A stretch of 64,000 nt of DNA from Paraescarpia echinospica (GCA_020002185.1 CM034533.1:74400976-74464975), one strand, 5' to 3'; counted from the stretch's first letter, positions 36,401 through 42,672 are shown. The notes: generated by a model not told the origin, from the sequence alone. Made by a program: numbers and translations.

Positions 36401-37838
36401 ACATTTTACCTGGGGTGTCTGGCCTTAATATCATACTACTTATAGTATATTATGTACAGAGTGTATACATATGTATATTTATGCATTATAATATTGGCTT
36501 GGGCAAGCATTTGTAGAACAAAACACAATATTTAGCTCTATATGACTTTTTTATTTGTGTCAGTCTGCATAATATTCAATATACATAGCAAATATTATAC
36601 AGGTAATATGTGTGCCAAATTTATTTGGGCTAGGTTTAACATATATTGAGATATACTGTTATGTTTGATTTAAAAAATAAAAATGTACAAGCAACATAGT
36701 AATTTTGAAAAATGACATTTAAATAAATGTAAATAGGGACAAATGGATACTTATATAGTCTATATAGACAATGCAACATATTTTATTTAAGTTAATTGGC
36801 ATGTCTTAACTTTATTTAAGTTTTAGCAAAACACGATATCCAGCATGACAACATTTTATGTATAAATTCACATCAAAGACTGAGAGACTATTTTATAAGC
36901 AATAGGTTTGCAAGATATTGTTGGGCCAGGCTGAACAGAAATTGAGATGTATTACACAGCAAATAGTAAAAAGTGTGATGTCAAACATTAAAATAATTAT
37001 AGACATGCATAGCTAATTTGTAAAATTCCATTTTATTTACAGAAAAACTACCCAGACACAATCTCATTTTTAACAATCAGTCAAACAAACAGAAAAAAGC
37101 AATTATGACTTGTTTGAAGCCACTGTTTAAGCCACTCTTATCATTATATATTGGTACATTAATAAAAAAAGAGTGAATAAAACATTATTTTCCTAATCCT
37201 ATGTGCCGGCTTCGAAAGTCTCGTGAACAGGCTAGTCTACCGACTTGCGAAGTTTGGCGTCTCCTCAGATCAAAACGTATACGACTACGGTTGCTTGCAG
37301 ACAATCAAGTGTCTGCAAGCGCCCCGATCTCGTGACGCATCCATTCCCGATTGCGGGATGCCCTCAGTTGGGAACAATCTAACCGCGCTCGCAAATTAAT
37401 ATACACAATCATGTAACCGTCTGTAGCCACAAGTAGGGTTACGTACAAAATATAGCAGGGCATTGTATAAAAAGGCAGGGCGTTCTTTTTGCCTTTTTTT
37501 GGGTACCAGGGCGTCACTGAAAAAGGGCAGGGCATAATGCCCTGCAAATTCGACTTAGGCAGAACACTGTTGAATGCATATGTGTATGTGTCTTACACAC
37601 AATGGTGATGTTTTCATTTGTTTCAGATAAAGACACAGTCTGCGTCAACAAATACTCGCGGGATGAAAACCTAATTGCACACCCGTACCTCTGCACAAAG
37701 TACATCAGTTGCGATGGTGATCGGTATGTTTGGGAAAGTTATGTGTGGGGCTACAAAGATGGACAACGTCAGTTCAACCGTGTGAAGCAGAACACTGATT
37801 TCATATGGAATATGGACTGTCATCAAAAATGTAATTAA
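1236..37838 (+). CDS. Spliced gene: membrane-anchored SEA / Ser-Thr stalk / EGF / chitin-binding-like protein (six exons)
   Basis: I assembled this gene from six exons: 1236-1386, 7448-7557, 8333-8400, 10898-11292, 15129-15266 and 37627-37838. They sum to 1,074 nt, 358 codons including TAA, with intron phases 1, 0, 2, 1, 1. Residues 1-27 form a basic cytoplasmic tail and 28-49 a signal anchor. Residues 52-163 form a SEA domain with KGSLVV at 111-116, 164-242 a Ser/Thr-rich stalk, 243-287 an EGF-like domain, and 288-357 a divergent chitin-binding type-2 domain. SEA domains of membrane mucins cleave themselves between G and S in GSxVV, here G112/S113, and stay non-covalently joined. The expected product is a type II surface protein shedding or presenting an EGF-chitin-binding head. 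The function is inferred from domains only. The donor of exon 2 is the one uncertain junction (7558 or 7564, both phase 0). No poly(A) signal is evident just after the stop. Confidence 0.75.
2536..4034 (+). repeat. 34-bp minisatellite, about 44 nearly identical copies
   Basis: The unit is CCATAATAGTCCTTGCCAAC followed by TGTTGTGGACATCT. A one-base deletion variant (CTAATAG) recurs at 2601, 3110-3180 and 3990-4028. Copies are almost identical, suggesting recent expansion or homogenisation. Open frames on both strands here are artefacts. The array is absent from the inverted right arm. Confidence 0.95.
4258..4330. repeat. TA-rich microsatellite tract
   Basis: This is an interrupted TATATA tract. 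In the right arm a purer (TA)n at about 53253-53281 occupies the place of the whole 1960-4330 segment, so this tract marks one edge of the arm-specific insertion or deletion. Confidence 0.7.
4825..5274 (-). other. Unclassified 149-codon open frame, conserved but broken in the other arm
   Basis: The frame starts at 5274 and reads MKTTQMRNVAPSYGQNYNEC followed by a hydrophobic middle. I do not recognise a domain. The counterpart in the inverted arm (about 52284-52740, plus strand) keeps the first 35 or so codons but then meets a TAA after the ILLYF segment. It is probably intronic or transposon-derived sequence rather than a gene. Confidence 0.2.
5557..6520. other. Left-arm-specific intronic sequence
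   Basis: No gene recognised. Around 6170-6300 there is a loose repetition of TTGTTAAAT/AATCTTG-like words. The stretch lacks a counterpart in the right arm, where the flanking unit joins the 68-bp minisatellite almost directly. Confidence 0.4.
6523..7202 (+). repeat. 68-bp minisatellite, 10 copies
   Basis: The unit is ACACTATGAACATTAATCCC followed by CAGTAATCATGTTAAAGGTG and a TGACGTATGTTCCTTGAG tail ending GTTATATT. Units differ by a few substitutions. In the right arm the same repeat (inverted) has only a few units, and it was the insertion target of the Ty3/gypsy element. Confidence 0.95.
7448..7557 (+). CDS. Exon 2: first part of the SEA domain
   Basis: The acceptor is CTTCCAG at 7441-7447. 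The phase-1 junction gives a Lys codon (A|AG), followed by TLIGTLVLDGKDYNPATYG and a polar, charged helix ending CNK. The strand followed by a GKxYNPxxxNPNSxEYKDM-type segment is the usual start of a SEA domain. The donor is AAA|GTTGGT at 7558, or alternatively GGT|GTTTAT at 7564; both keep phase 0 and differ by two residues. A 16-bp minisatellite seed begins about 30 bp downstream. The same exon is intact in the inverted copy at 46885-46994. Confidence 0.7.
7595..7640 (+). repeat. Short seed of the 16-bp minisatellite
   Basis: There are two to three copies of a CAGACAGTGCTACATA-type unit just downstream of exon 2. In the inverted arm the same position carries about 100 units (45209-46855). 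Confidence 0.7.
8333..8400 (+). CDS. Exon 3: middle of the SEA domain
   Basis: This is a 68-nt exon with acceptor TTTTTATAG before 8333 and strong donor TTTAG|GTAATG at 8401. In phase 0 it encodes IMEMLTRGELGKDITTCNV followed by TGF, ending in phase 2. The C-x-V-x-x-F pattern directly precedes the GS cleavage turn supplied by exon 4, as in SEA domains. It has no stop in this phase, and joins exons 2 and 4 without frame conflict. Confidence 0.7.
8466..8640 (+). repeat. 22-bp minisatellite, about 8 copies
   Basis: The unit is GAGTTGGTCTGTTCCATCAC plus CC, with scattered substitutions. It starts 66 bp after the exon 3 donor. Confidence 0.85.
9430..10520 (+). repeat. 123-bp tandem repeat, about 9 copies, in intron 3
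   Basis: The unit contains AACGTATTTAAGATAGAAAG, a TGGTGGGAACTGCTACACTT block and TTATTATGTGTGGATTCCC. Successive AACGTATTTAAG words are 123 bp apart (for example 9558 and 9681). The last unit is truncated near 10485. Confidence 0.9.
10530..10680 (+). mobile_element. Degraded LINE 3' fragment (reverse transcriptase C-terminal end)
   Basis: Plus-strand translation around 10560-10665 gives GPTLWNSLPLGLR followed by a charged tail ending in a phenylalanine-rich stretch. This is the characteristic C-terminal motif (x-WNxLPxxLR) of CR1/L2-type LINE reverse transcriptases. Stops and indels break it. It lies directly after the 123-bp array. Confidence 0.5.
10898..11292 (+). CDS. Exon 4: SEA cleavage motif, SEA C-terminal half and mucin-like stalk
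   Basis: The acceptor is TTTTCCGCAG before 10898, and the 395-nt exon ends CACCAG|GTAATT at 11292. The split codon gives S110, then KGSLVVHFQLVV, which matches the SEA autoproteolysis turn (G|S). The SEA domain ends near TAKLTLVS (residue 163). About 80 residues follow that are dominated by Ser, Thr, Ala and Gly with one NRT glycosylation site, as expected of an O-glycosylated stalk. The exon ends in phase 1. Reading upstream of the acceptor into 10839 is intron sequence. Confidence 0.75.
11521..13970 (+). repeat. 46-bp minisatellite, about 53 copies, in intron 4
   Basis: The unit is CTTCATTAGCTGCTGCCAGA plus ACACTTGTTCATATACCTTA plus TGGGCA. Variants cluster by neighbourhood, for example TTCGTTAGC around 12520-12950, and GCATTTCATTAGCTGCAAG at about 12985, 13165 and 13665. 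That pattern suggests local segmental copying inside the array. Confidence 0.95.
13970..14745 (+). repeat. 22/23-bp derived minisatellite continuing the 46-bp array
   Basis: Here the TTGTTCATATACCTTATGGG half of the 46-bp unit is missing. What remains is a 22/23-bp unit, CATTAGCTG(CTG)CCAGAACACTG or with TTCATT. The units show a higher-order pattern of about five (long, long, short, long, short). The array ends with one TTGTTC-containing unit at about 14735. Confidence 0.9.
15129..15266 (+). CDS. Exon 5: EGF-like domain
   Basis: This symmetrical phase 1-1 exon of 138 nt is bounded by TGAGCAG and ATTG|GTAAGT. It encodes an EGF-like pattern: C246, NPC at 251-253, GGTC at 256-259, then YLCVCP at 267-272. 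It continues with extra cysteines C274, C276 and C285, giving eight in all rather than the usual six. Phase 1-1 EGF exons are typical of shuffled extracellular modules. The exon lies just after the large 46-bp minisatellite of intron 4 and 137 bp before a hAT-like element. Confidence 0.75.
15888..16008 (+). repeat. Two tandem 60-bp units in the LINE 5' UTR
   Basis: The second CGGTGGTGAATTGATTTGAA begins 60 bp after the first. Tandem 5' UTR units are known in several LINE families, where they carry the promoter. A promoter role here is inferred only. Confidence 0.8.
16524..17927 (+). CDS. LINE ORF1 protein: zinc finger, basic repeat region and SGNH esterase
   Basis: This is an intact 467-codon frame. 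Residues 16-49 form a PHD/zinc-type cluster (C16, C19, C30, C46, C49) followed by a short coiled-coil-like helix. Residues about 100-280 are extremely rich in Lys, Glu, Arg, Gly and Thr with GEKVT/GGKGT-like repetitions. Residues about 293-460 form an SGNH-hydrolase-like domain: GDS at 300-302, GTNN at 350-353 and DGLH at 437-440 correspond to blocks I, III and V with Ser, Asn, Asp and His. PHD plus esterase ORF1 proteins are known from CR1-clade LINEs. It overlaps the start of ORF2 by 19 nt in another frame. Its intactness contrasts with the broken ORF2. Confidence 0.8.
   Translation: MAPCKRQLRATRHLVCNDCQSWVDFALSGCPKSWAETKDDGFTFRCMGCLRVECLMKEVCKLTDIVKEMEARLNIEIDGAERDDAERVENSTTQKEQSCDTETEERRLRGRKVTGVKEQDIEKTEGRRKSVRQRKRKRASGDRSAGSQTVENEERHDSDTGGEEVDTTQAVGKTVRQKTDGRRQSVQQKTENMTGVKVTGEKVTVVKEVAGEKGRERREENVMGGKKKGRKEVRVNVLEEKMTGGKGTRENATGKKGMEENVTGEKTTRGKDNNQTYANRRSYSEAVIEGAKRKERVFMGDSILRKTDKTICEGKDVVVCLPGAKIEHVTERVEKVLGHGKGGSILVHVGTNNADKEGTTGIVQKYRHLVRKLKKTRVEQVILSGILPVMGGRGARYRNCKRMAINALVEQMCEEEGVGFIDLWGYFVGREDMYMRDGLHLSGKGAAVFSENLLRSVDSGTGCIYLN
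17909..20804 (+). pseudogene. LINE ORF2 (endonuclease and reverse transcriptase), disrupted
   Basis: 17909-18679 encodes an APE-type endonuclease: CLNARSIVNKRNEL, then ITESW, then GGGVILYIK, then DFNHGHI, then SSDHNQI. The frame meets TAA at 18677. Reverse transcriptase follows in pieces: 18743-19495 (KSPGVDGIPPKLL), 19893-20342 (GVPQGSVLGPILF and the FADD catalytic box), then 20423-20804. Indels near 18660-18740, 19445-19890, 20340 and 20600 shift the frame. Comparison with the related copy at 24863-26794 shows which pieces are lost. Confidence 0.8.
22440..22960 (+). mobile_element. Degraded LINE 3' end (CR1/L2-like)
   Basis: Translation of about 22640-22790 gives NINKHAFPVAAPK, then a stop where WN is expected, then HLP, then a TIDTFRKK-like run and THLF. 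This is the well-known C-terminal block of CR1/L2-type reverse transcriptases. A TTATTATTAAATACATG 3' region follows. There are multiple stops. The boundaries are approximate. Confidence 0.5.
23385..24862 (+). repeat. 40-bp minisatellite, left part, about 37 copies
   Basis: The unit is TTTACATGTCATTGTGTATG plus TATCGTATACACACAATCTG. Every frame is open because the unit holds few stops and 3 x 40 nt repeats as 40 codons. The long peptides with VYMSLCMYR-like periods are artefacts. The array resumes at 30395 after the chimeric LINE. Confidence 0.95.
24863..26794 (-). pseudogene. CR1-like LINE family 1, 3' half of reverse transcriptase
   Basis: This is homologous to 18743-20900 of the nested copy. 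It encodes KSPGVDGIPPKLL, SQHGFLKARSCLT, YLDFQKAFDKVPH, GVPQGSVLGP and the FADD box, then the C-terminal YKTIVRPHLEYCIQAW and SFSQRTVNEWNRLS blocks. Frames are broken near 26275, 25770, 25740 and 25270. The 3' terminal segment (TTAACAAGATTGCCATCCAG and neighbours) is duplicated in tandem at 24882-24990, so the 3' end is about 58 bp longer than that of the nested copy. Confidence 0.8.
26795..28971 (-). pseudogene. LINE family 2 ORF2: endonuclease and truncated reverse transcriptase
   Basis: 28971-28417 starts MEINITYFNCNGFKGLMPFL and continues with LQELML and VNVYLP-like/GDF motifs of an APE-type endonuclease. A frameshift near 28500 leads into 28516-27365 (SSDH-like YSDHHPISF, then NKSPGLDGISAEHIKF). 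Another near 27400 leads into 27531-26788 (NYRPICLSNIFSKI, FGFKPKHGTELC, FLDASKAFDRVN, GVKQGGKLSPLLFNIYMDNL, YADDRLLF). It stops soon after the YADD box, where the chimeric junction lies. The clade is uncertain. Confidence 0.75.
28975..30219 (-). CDS. LINE family 2 ORF1 protein
   Basis: This is an intact 414-codon frame ending 3 bp before the ORF2 start. It has a Met- and Ser/Thr-rich N terminus, a helical part with HDTLVKLCVDHFTSSEIEAA, a basic patch (RQGRRRQGHHKEKN), a coiled-coil-like EFRAMRAEMADLRRDMTAV, and a Ser/Pro/Thr-rich linker. A C-terminal portion (LTAFVSRLDPTVTVEDMSLY) looks like a small RNA-binding fold. The start may be the MTTIM or MDIMV methionine further in. The base composition is more GC-rich than the surrounding sequence. 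Confidence 0.6.
   Translation of the reverse strand: MWSHHILSPSIDRVLPVILHNTAVPRLCSSDCERTGHAQAPISMTTIMTAPSNNASDHTANCRSPVSGQCAAEVQTDGQTHIVCNSILCYLFNKMDIMVHDTLVKLCVDHFTSSEIEAAKQTLYECEVVKNLALRQGRRRQGHHKEKNNIEDILRALHKSPRGLPVFAVTDLSTLPPLDVNNIDFGHIITEFRAMRAEMADLRRDMTAVKSREPDPVIWPQRKPELTTDDRQTLRVNLPPISAVTTAEPSHTSADVTVSNIRSTSTRQRSPAMVNITPLPAANVIGSRAPGVAKQSRKTIVDDDFKLVSGKKRRSNGSKAVIGTRKCGNQLKVKDGRFLTAFVSRLDPTVTVEDMSLYVKSVHKLEAKCVKLKTKHESYASFKVDVICNDASKFYDPDNWPSGVYLRKFFNTKN
30395..30950 (+). repeat. 40-bp minisatellite, right part, about 13 copies
   Basis: This is the same unit as 23385-24862. It shows a three-unit higher-order pattern here (GTATATG, GTGTATG and ACGATCTG variants recur every 120 bp) and degrades after about 30770 (TCATATACACATGATCTG). 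Confidence 0.9.
30951..31898. other. Intron 5 segment with no recognised gene
   Basis: AT-rich intronic sequence. A GGGCAGGGTGCC word at 30985 resembles words at 37455-37545. I see no ORF, RNA gene or clear element boundary. Confidence 0.4.
31899..32190 (+). repeat. Degenerate tandem duplication of about 155 bp
   Basis: 31899-32029 and 32054-32186 share CACAAATCCATTTGAAAC / CACACATCCATTTGAAAC, TTCCCAGTAGA, GGCAGAACAAAGTCAGACAT and CATTGTCCNATTAATNGCACTG. Differences suggest an old duplication. Confidence 0.75.
32493..32625. mobile_element. 133-bp MITE with CAGTGCMCTC ends (pogo/mariner-like)
   Basis: The ends are CAGTGCCCTCCATATAACTC and, on the other strand, CAGTGCACTCTGGATAAG. TA dinucleotides flank it at 32491-32492 and 32626-32627, matching the TA target of Tc1/mariner/pogo elements. 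There is no coding capacity. Confidence 0.6.
32628..33984. other. Intron 5 segment with no recognised gene
   Basis: I see no gene, array or clear element boundary here. Short open frames lack support. Confidence 0.4.
34429..34510 (+). other. tRNA-like sequence in the left foldback arm
   Basis: GGTCCCGCTAGTTCAGTGGG matches the A box (TAGTTCAGTGG) and GGTTCAATCC at 34495-34504 matches the B box of the internal Pol III promoter. The acceptor ends do not pair and the anticodon region is AT-rich, so it is a tRNA-derived relic and not a working tRNA gene. A mirrored copy lies in the right arm. Confidence 0.6.
34977..35064 (-). other. tRNA-like sequence in the right foldback arm
   Basis: This is the inverted counterpart of 34429-34510: GGATTGAACCGGCG (B box complement) and CCACTGAGCTAGCGGGACC (A box complement). 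The two promoter-like units point toward each other across the spacer. Confidence 0.6.
35702..36424. mobile_element. 723-bp MITE flanked by TTAA (piggyBac-like)
   Basis: The ends are GGCCAGACACGGCAGGCAG and, on the other strand, GGCCAGACACCCCAGGTA, ten bases of perfect inverted match. TTAA flanks both sides (35698-35701 and 36425-36428), the target duplication of piggyBac-type transposons. The interior is AT-rich with GTTTCCATGGTAACAAAC. No transposase. Confidence 0.7.
36429..37626. other. End of intron 5 with no recognised gene
   Basis: AT-rich to 37200, then a GC-richer stretch to 37560 with repeated GCAGGGC words (37455, 37478, 37527, 37545). The intron acceptor is at 37626. Confidence 0.4.
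37627..37838 (+). CDS. Exon 6: divergent chitin-binding type-2 (peritrophin-A-like) domain and stop
   Basis: The acceptor is TTTGTTTCAG before 37627, and the phase-1 junction makes an Asp codon. The exon encodes C293, then HPYLCTKYISC at 306-316 with a C-x5-C spacing, an aromatic segment, and C352 and C356 near the end, followed by AAT TAA. The HP-x-x-C-x-x-Y-x-x-C core is characteristic of chitin-binding type-2 domains (CBM14). The family usually has six cysteines and this one shows five: the fourth appears replaced in the WESYVWGYKDG stretch. Chitin binding is therefore plausible but not assured. Confidence 0.65.
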
Positions 37839-37919
37839 CAAAAGATTGTATTGTTTCTTATAATGTGGATGTTTTCTAGTGTGTGCGTGCGTGCGTGCAT
37901 GCATGTTTGCATCCATGTT

Positions 37920-37977
37920 TGCATTAATGTTGTGTGAGTGGGTGTTTGTGTCCGCATGTGTGGGGTGAGTGGGTGGA

Positions 37978-38031
<54 letters not shown>

Positions 38032-38041
38032 CGTCTGTGTT
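37920..38041 (+). repeat. GT-rich 31-bp minisatellite, left remnant
   Basis: GTGAGTGGGTGTTTGTGTCC-type units followed by a pure GT run. It is the left flank of hAT-like element B; the same 31-bp unit continues at 39637. Confidence 0.75.
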
Positions 38042-39636
38042 CAGCATTCGAAATAGCACTTGTCCGTTTGTCCGGGACAAGTAAAATGACTCTACATGGT
38101 TATTCGGTGGACTGGTGAAAATTTACAGTAAATAGTGATGCGTGCAACATTGAAAACTTTTTATTTGAGGAAATTCAAACGTATATGAAGTTCGCTAGCA
38201 ATCGCACGTGTTCCAATTTTGTTAGTGTGTCGGCGTCTTGTCGTTCCGCCACCAGTTTGTTGTAAGTCAGTATTTGACCGAGTTTAGTGCCTGCATTAAC
38301 AGGGTCATCCACTGAGCACACCGACCTACCTCTGTCACATGCGTAGGACAGACTCTGCATCAGCCATCATTGATTGAGGCTGTATTTCACACAATCGTAA
38401 ATCGTTCAGTTTGGTCGACGTACAACTTGCTTCCACTCAACGGATCTTATTTGATGAACTTTGGAAATATTATACTTTTTATCGCTACCTGTTATTTGAA
38501 TAATTATAAAGTTTTAACCATTATTACGCCTAACCCACGCGGACTCGGCAGTCTTCCAAGTCATCGAACGTTAGCCGATCCAGATCGGTGACAATTTTCA
38601 AAACTTGTATTTGGCTCTCCGGTAAATCTATATTGCTGGTTGATAAACGGAATATTAATGAAATTTTAGAAGTGTTGTTGTATCTATGTAACATTTATTT
38701 TAACCATAAATTGTGAGTTTTCAAAACTGAACTATGCAAGACGTGTGGCCGGGTACGGGGTGCCAACCGCCATTGACATGTCAGCTTCCGCCAACTGCGG
38801 CGGTCTGCGCACGGCAGCAACATTATGACGTAACTAAATCTATAACTTATATTCCACCTGGTAAATGTAATTCGGGCACCGTTAAAACTGTTTTATCATC
38901 ATTGAAATAGTAATATGACATTTAGGAAAATATATGTGTTTGTTTGCTGATGATCAATTGAATATTATCTTTTTTGTAAAATACAGAACTTTGTTAATAT
39001 TAAAGTTCATAGAGGTTGAACAAAATATTATCAGATTATTTACTTTATTATGATTATTGTGACAGCATTTCCAGGATTTGCATTGGTTGTGTTCCTGGTT
39101 GAGTGGCATCTTCAATGACAAACTGATGCCAACATTTTATAGCAGTGTTATATGTTTTATATATATTATATACACCATATTAAACATAAACAGTTTTTGC
39201 ATCATTATAAAACAAATAGCAAGGAAAACAATTGTCTTATTCCTATCATCGTAATAGTTATTTGTTATTAATAAAAGCATTCATATCAGCATCACTAAAA
39301 TATTGGGATACATCATGTAACGTGTCTACTTTTAATACTCATGATGAATAATAATGGACCTGAAAATAGTTGCAAATATAATTTTGCAATTTCAAAATTT
39401 GCAGATTAAATCAAATTGTGTCTTTGATCACAAGTCACTCAGGTGTACATGCAACGAAACAGCAGGAACATTGTGTTGTTGTCATAAAAATAAGACAGAC
39501 TTCTTACGTTTTTTTTCCGAAGCTTCGATTTCCCTTGACAACCATTCAGACAAGTAAAAAATTTTGGCGGACAAGTAGATTTCAAAACTTACTTGTCCGG
39601 TGGATAAGTAAAAATTCTGGCTTATTTCTGTCGCTG
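38042..39636 (-). mobile_element. hAT-like non-autonomous DNA element B (1,595 bp, uninterrupted)
   Basis: The ends are CAGCATTCGAAATAGCAC and, on the other strand, CAGCGACAGAAATAAGCC. It is homologous over its length to element A (15403-21968) in the opposite direction, and shows the empty LINE target GGCATCTTCAATGAC at about 39103. Subterminal ACTTGTCC repeats are present. No transposase frame. Inserted in the 31-bp minisatellite; an exact target duplication is not distinguishable in that low-complexity flank. Confidence 0.65.
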
Positions 39637-41426
39637 AGTGTTGTGTGGGTGGGTGTTTGTGTCCGTGTGTGTGGTGTGGGTGGGTGTTTGTGTCCGTGTG
39701 TGTGGTGTGGGTGGGTGTTTGTGTCCATGTGTGTGGTGTGAGTGGGTGTTTGTGTCCGTGTGTGTGGTGTGAGTGGGTGTTTGTGTCCGTGTGTGTGGTG
39801 TGGGTGGGTGTTTGTGTTCGTGGGTGAGTGTTTGTGTCCGTGTGTGTGGTGAGGGTGGGTGTTTGTGTCCGTGTGTGTGGTGTGAGTGGGTGTTTGTGTC
39901 CGTGTGTGTGGTGTGAGTGGGTGTTTGTGTCCATGTGTGTGGTGTGAGTGGGTGTTTGTGTCCATGTGTGTGGTGTGAGTGGGTGTTTGTGTCCGTGTGT
40001 GTGGTGTGGGTGGGAGTTTGTGTCCATGTGTGTGGTGTGAGTGGGTGTTTGTGTCCATGTGTGTGGTGTGAGTGGGTGTTTGTGTCCGTGTGTGTGGTGT
40101 GGGTGGGTGTTTGTGTCCGTGTGTGTGGTCTGAGTGGGTGTTTGTGTCCGTGTGTGTGGTGGGAGCGGGTGTTTGTGTCCGTGTGTGTGGTGTGAGTGGG
40201 TGTTTGTGTGTCCATTCAGTAGTAGTCCTAGAGTGGGTGTTTGTATCCCGTGTGTGGTCTAGGTGGGTGTTTGTGTCCGTATGCTTGTGGTCTGAGTGGG
40301 AGTGTGTGTCCGTATGTGTGGTCTGGTGGAGGCGTTTGTGTCCGTGTGTGGTCTGAGTGGGTGTTTGTGTGTCCGTGTGTGTGGTCTGAGTGGGTGTTTG
40401 TGTCCGTGTGTGTGGTCTGAGTGGGTGTTTGTGTCCGTGTGTGTGGTCTGAGTGGGTGTTTGTGTCCGTGTGTGTGGTCTGAGTGGGTGTTTGTGTCCGT
40501 GTGTGTGGTCTGAGTGGGTGTTTGTGTCCGTGTGTGTGGTGTGAGTGGGTGTTTGTGTCCGTATGTGTGGTGTGGGTGGGTGTTTGTGTTCGTGGGTGAG
40601 TGTTTGTGTCCATGTGTGTGGTGAGGATGGGTGTTTGTGTCCGTGTGTGTGGTGTGAGCGGGTGTTTGTGTCCGTGTGTGTGGTGTGAGTGGGTGTTTGT
40701 GTCCGCGTGGGTGGGTGTTTGTGTCCGTGTGTGTGGTGTGAGTGGGTGTTTGTGTCCGTGTGTGTGGTCTGAGTGGGTGTTTGTGTCCGTGTGTGTGGTG
40801 TGAGTGGGTGTTTGTGTGTGGTGTGAGTGTGTGTTTGTGTCCGTGTGTGTGGTGTGGGTGGGTGTTTGTGTCCGTGTGTGTGGTGTTAGTGGGTGTTTGT
40901 GTCCGCGTGTGTGGTGTGAGTGGGTGTTTGTGTCCGTGTGTGTGGGGTGAGTGGGTGTTTGTGTCCGTGAGTGGGTGTTTGTGTCCGTGTTTGTGGTCTG
41001 AGTGGGTGTTTCTGTCCGTGTGTGTGGTATGAGTGGGTGTTTGTGTCCGTGTGTGTGGTCTGAGTTGGTGTTTGTGTCCGTGTGTGTGGTCTGAGTGGGT
41101 GTTTCTGTCCGTGTGTGTGGTGTGAGTGTGTGTTTGTGTCCGTGTGTGTGGTGTGGGTGGGTGTTTGTGTCCGTGTGTGTGGTGTTAGTGGGAGTTTGTG
41201 TCCATGTGTGTGGTGTTAGTGGGTGTTTGTGTCCGCGTGTGTGGTGTGAGTGGGTGTTTGTGTCCGTGTGTGTGGTGTGAGTGGGTGTTTGTGTCCGTGT
41301 GTGTGGTCTGAGTGGGTGTTTGTGTCCGTGTGTGTGGTGTGAGTGGGTGTTTGTGTCCGTGTGTGTGGTGTGAGTGGGTGTTTGTGTCCACGTGTGTGGT
41401 GTGGGTGGGTGTTTGTGTCCATGTGT
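39637..41426 (+). repeat. 31-bp GT-rich minisatellite running into the gap
   Basis: The unit is GTGTGAGTGGGTGTTTGTGT plus CCGTGTGTGTG, with variants GTCTGAG, GTGGGTG and CCATGTG. There are at least 55 copies, and the array is truncated by Ns. Three units equal 93 nt, giving spurious His/Thr-rich and Cys/Val-rich frames. Confidence 0.95.
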
Positions 41427-42426
41427 NNNNNNNNNNNNNNNNNNNNNNNNNNNNNNNNNNNNNNNNNNNNNNNNNNNNNNNNNNNNNNNNNNNNNNNNNN
41501 NNNNNNNNNNNNNNNNNNNNNNNNNNNNNNNNNNNNNNNNNNNNNNNNNNNNNNNNNNNNNNNNNNNNNNNNNNNNNNNNNNNNNNNNNNNNNNNNNNNN
41601 NNNNNNNNNNNNNNNNNNNNNNNNNNNNNNNNNNNNNNNNNNNNNNNNNNNNNNNNNNNNNNNNNNNNNNNNNNNNNNNNNNNNNNNNNNNNNNNNNNNN
41701 NNNNNNNNNNNNNNNNNNNNNNNNNNNNNNNNNNNNNNNNNNNNNNNNNNNNNNNNNNNNNNNNNNNNNNNNNNNNNNNNNNNNNNNNNNNNNNNNNNNN
41801 NNNNNNNNNNNNNNNNNNNNNNNNNNNNNNNNNNNNNNNNNNNNNNNNNNNNNNNNNNNNNNNNNNNNNNNNNNNNNNNNNNNNNNNNNNNNNNNNNNNN
41901 NNNNNNNNNNNNNNNNNNNNNNNNNNNNNNNNNNNNNNNNNNNNNNNNNNNNNNNNNNNNNNNNNNNNNNNNNNNNNNNNNNNNNNNNNNNNNNNNNNNN
42001 NNNNNNNNNNNNNNNNNNNNNNNNNNNNNNNNNNNNNNNNNNNNNNNNNNNNNNNNNNNNNNNNNNNNNNNNNNNNNNNNNNNNNNNNNNNNNNNNNNNN
42101 NNNNNNNNNNNNNNNNNNNNNNNNNNNNNNNNNNNNNNNNNNNNNNNNNNNNNNNNNNNNNNNNNNNNNNNNNNNNNNNNNNNNNNNNNNNNNNNNNNNN
42201 NNNNNNNNNNNNNNNNNNNNNNNNNNNNNNNNNNNNNNNNNNNNNNNNNNNNNNNNNNNNNNNNNNNNNNNNNNNNNNNNNNNNNNNNNNNNNNNNNNNN
42301 NNNNNNNNNNNNNNNNNNNNNNNNNNNNNNNNNNNNNNNNNNNNNNNNNNNNNNNNNNNNNNNNNNNNNNNNNNNNNNNNNNNNNNNNNNNNNNNNNNNN
42401 NNNNNNNNNNNNNNNNNNNNNNNNNN
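41427..42426. other. Assembly gap, exactly 1,000 N
   Basis: The round size suggests a placeholder. The left side ends inside a minisatellite. The right side starts inside a unit of the 68-bp repeat next to a gypsy LTR that is duplicated 5 kb away. Confidence 0.99.
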
Positions 42427-42496
42427 GGGATTAATGTTTATAGTGTAATATAACAACTCAAGGAACAAACGTCACATCTTTAACATGATTACTGGG

Positions 42497-42672
42497 TGTT
42501 ATGTTCTAGTATAACTATAGATGTAATTGTCAAGTGACAGTGGTGCACATGTTTATTTTGTATCAGCGCGACACACAGACAGACAGACAGCGATAGTCCA
42601 TGTCACACAAATGCGTTGTGTATAAGCTGTGTATAGTATTTGCACAAGTGTCTGCCACATACATACATTACA
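42497..42672 (-). repeat. 3' LTR of gypsy copy 1
   Basis: TGTTATGTTCTAG to CATTACA on the plus strand, 176 bp. It is preceded by CTGGG, as in copy 2. Confidence 0.85.

Noticed and set aside
39482..41422. Thr/His-rich and Cys/Val-rich frames
   Set aside because: 31-bp minisatellite translated in different frames; frames extended through Ns are meaningless.
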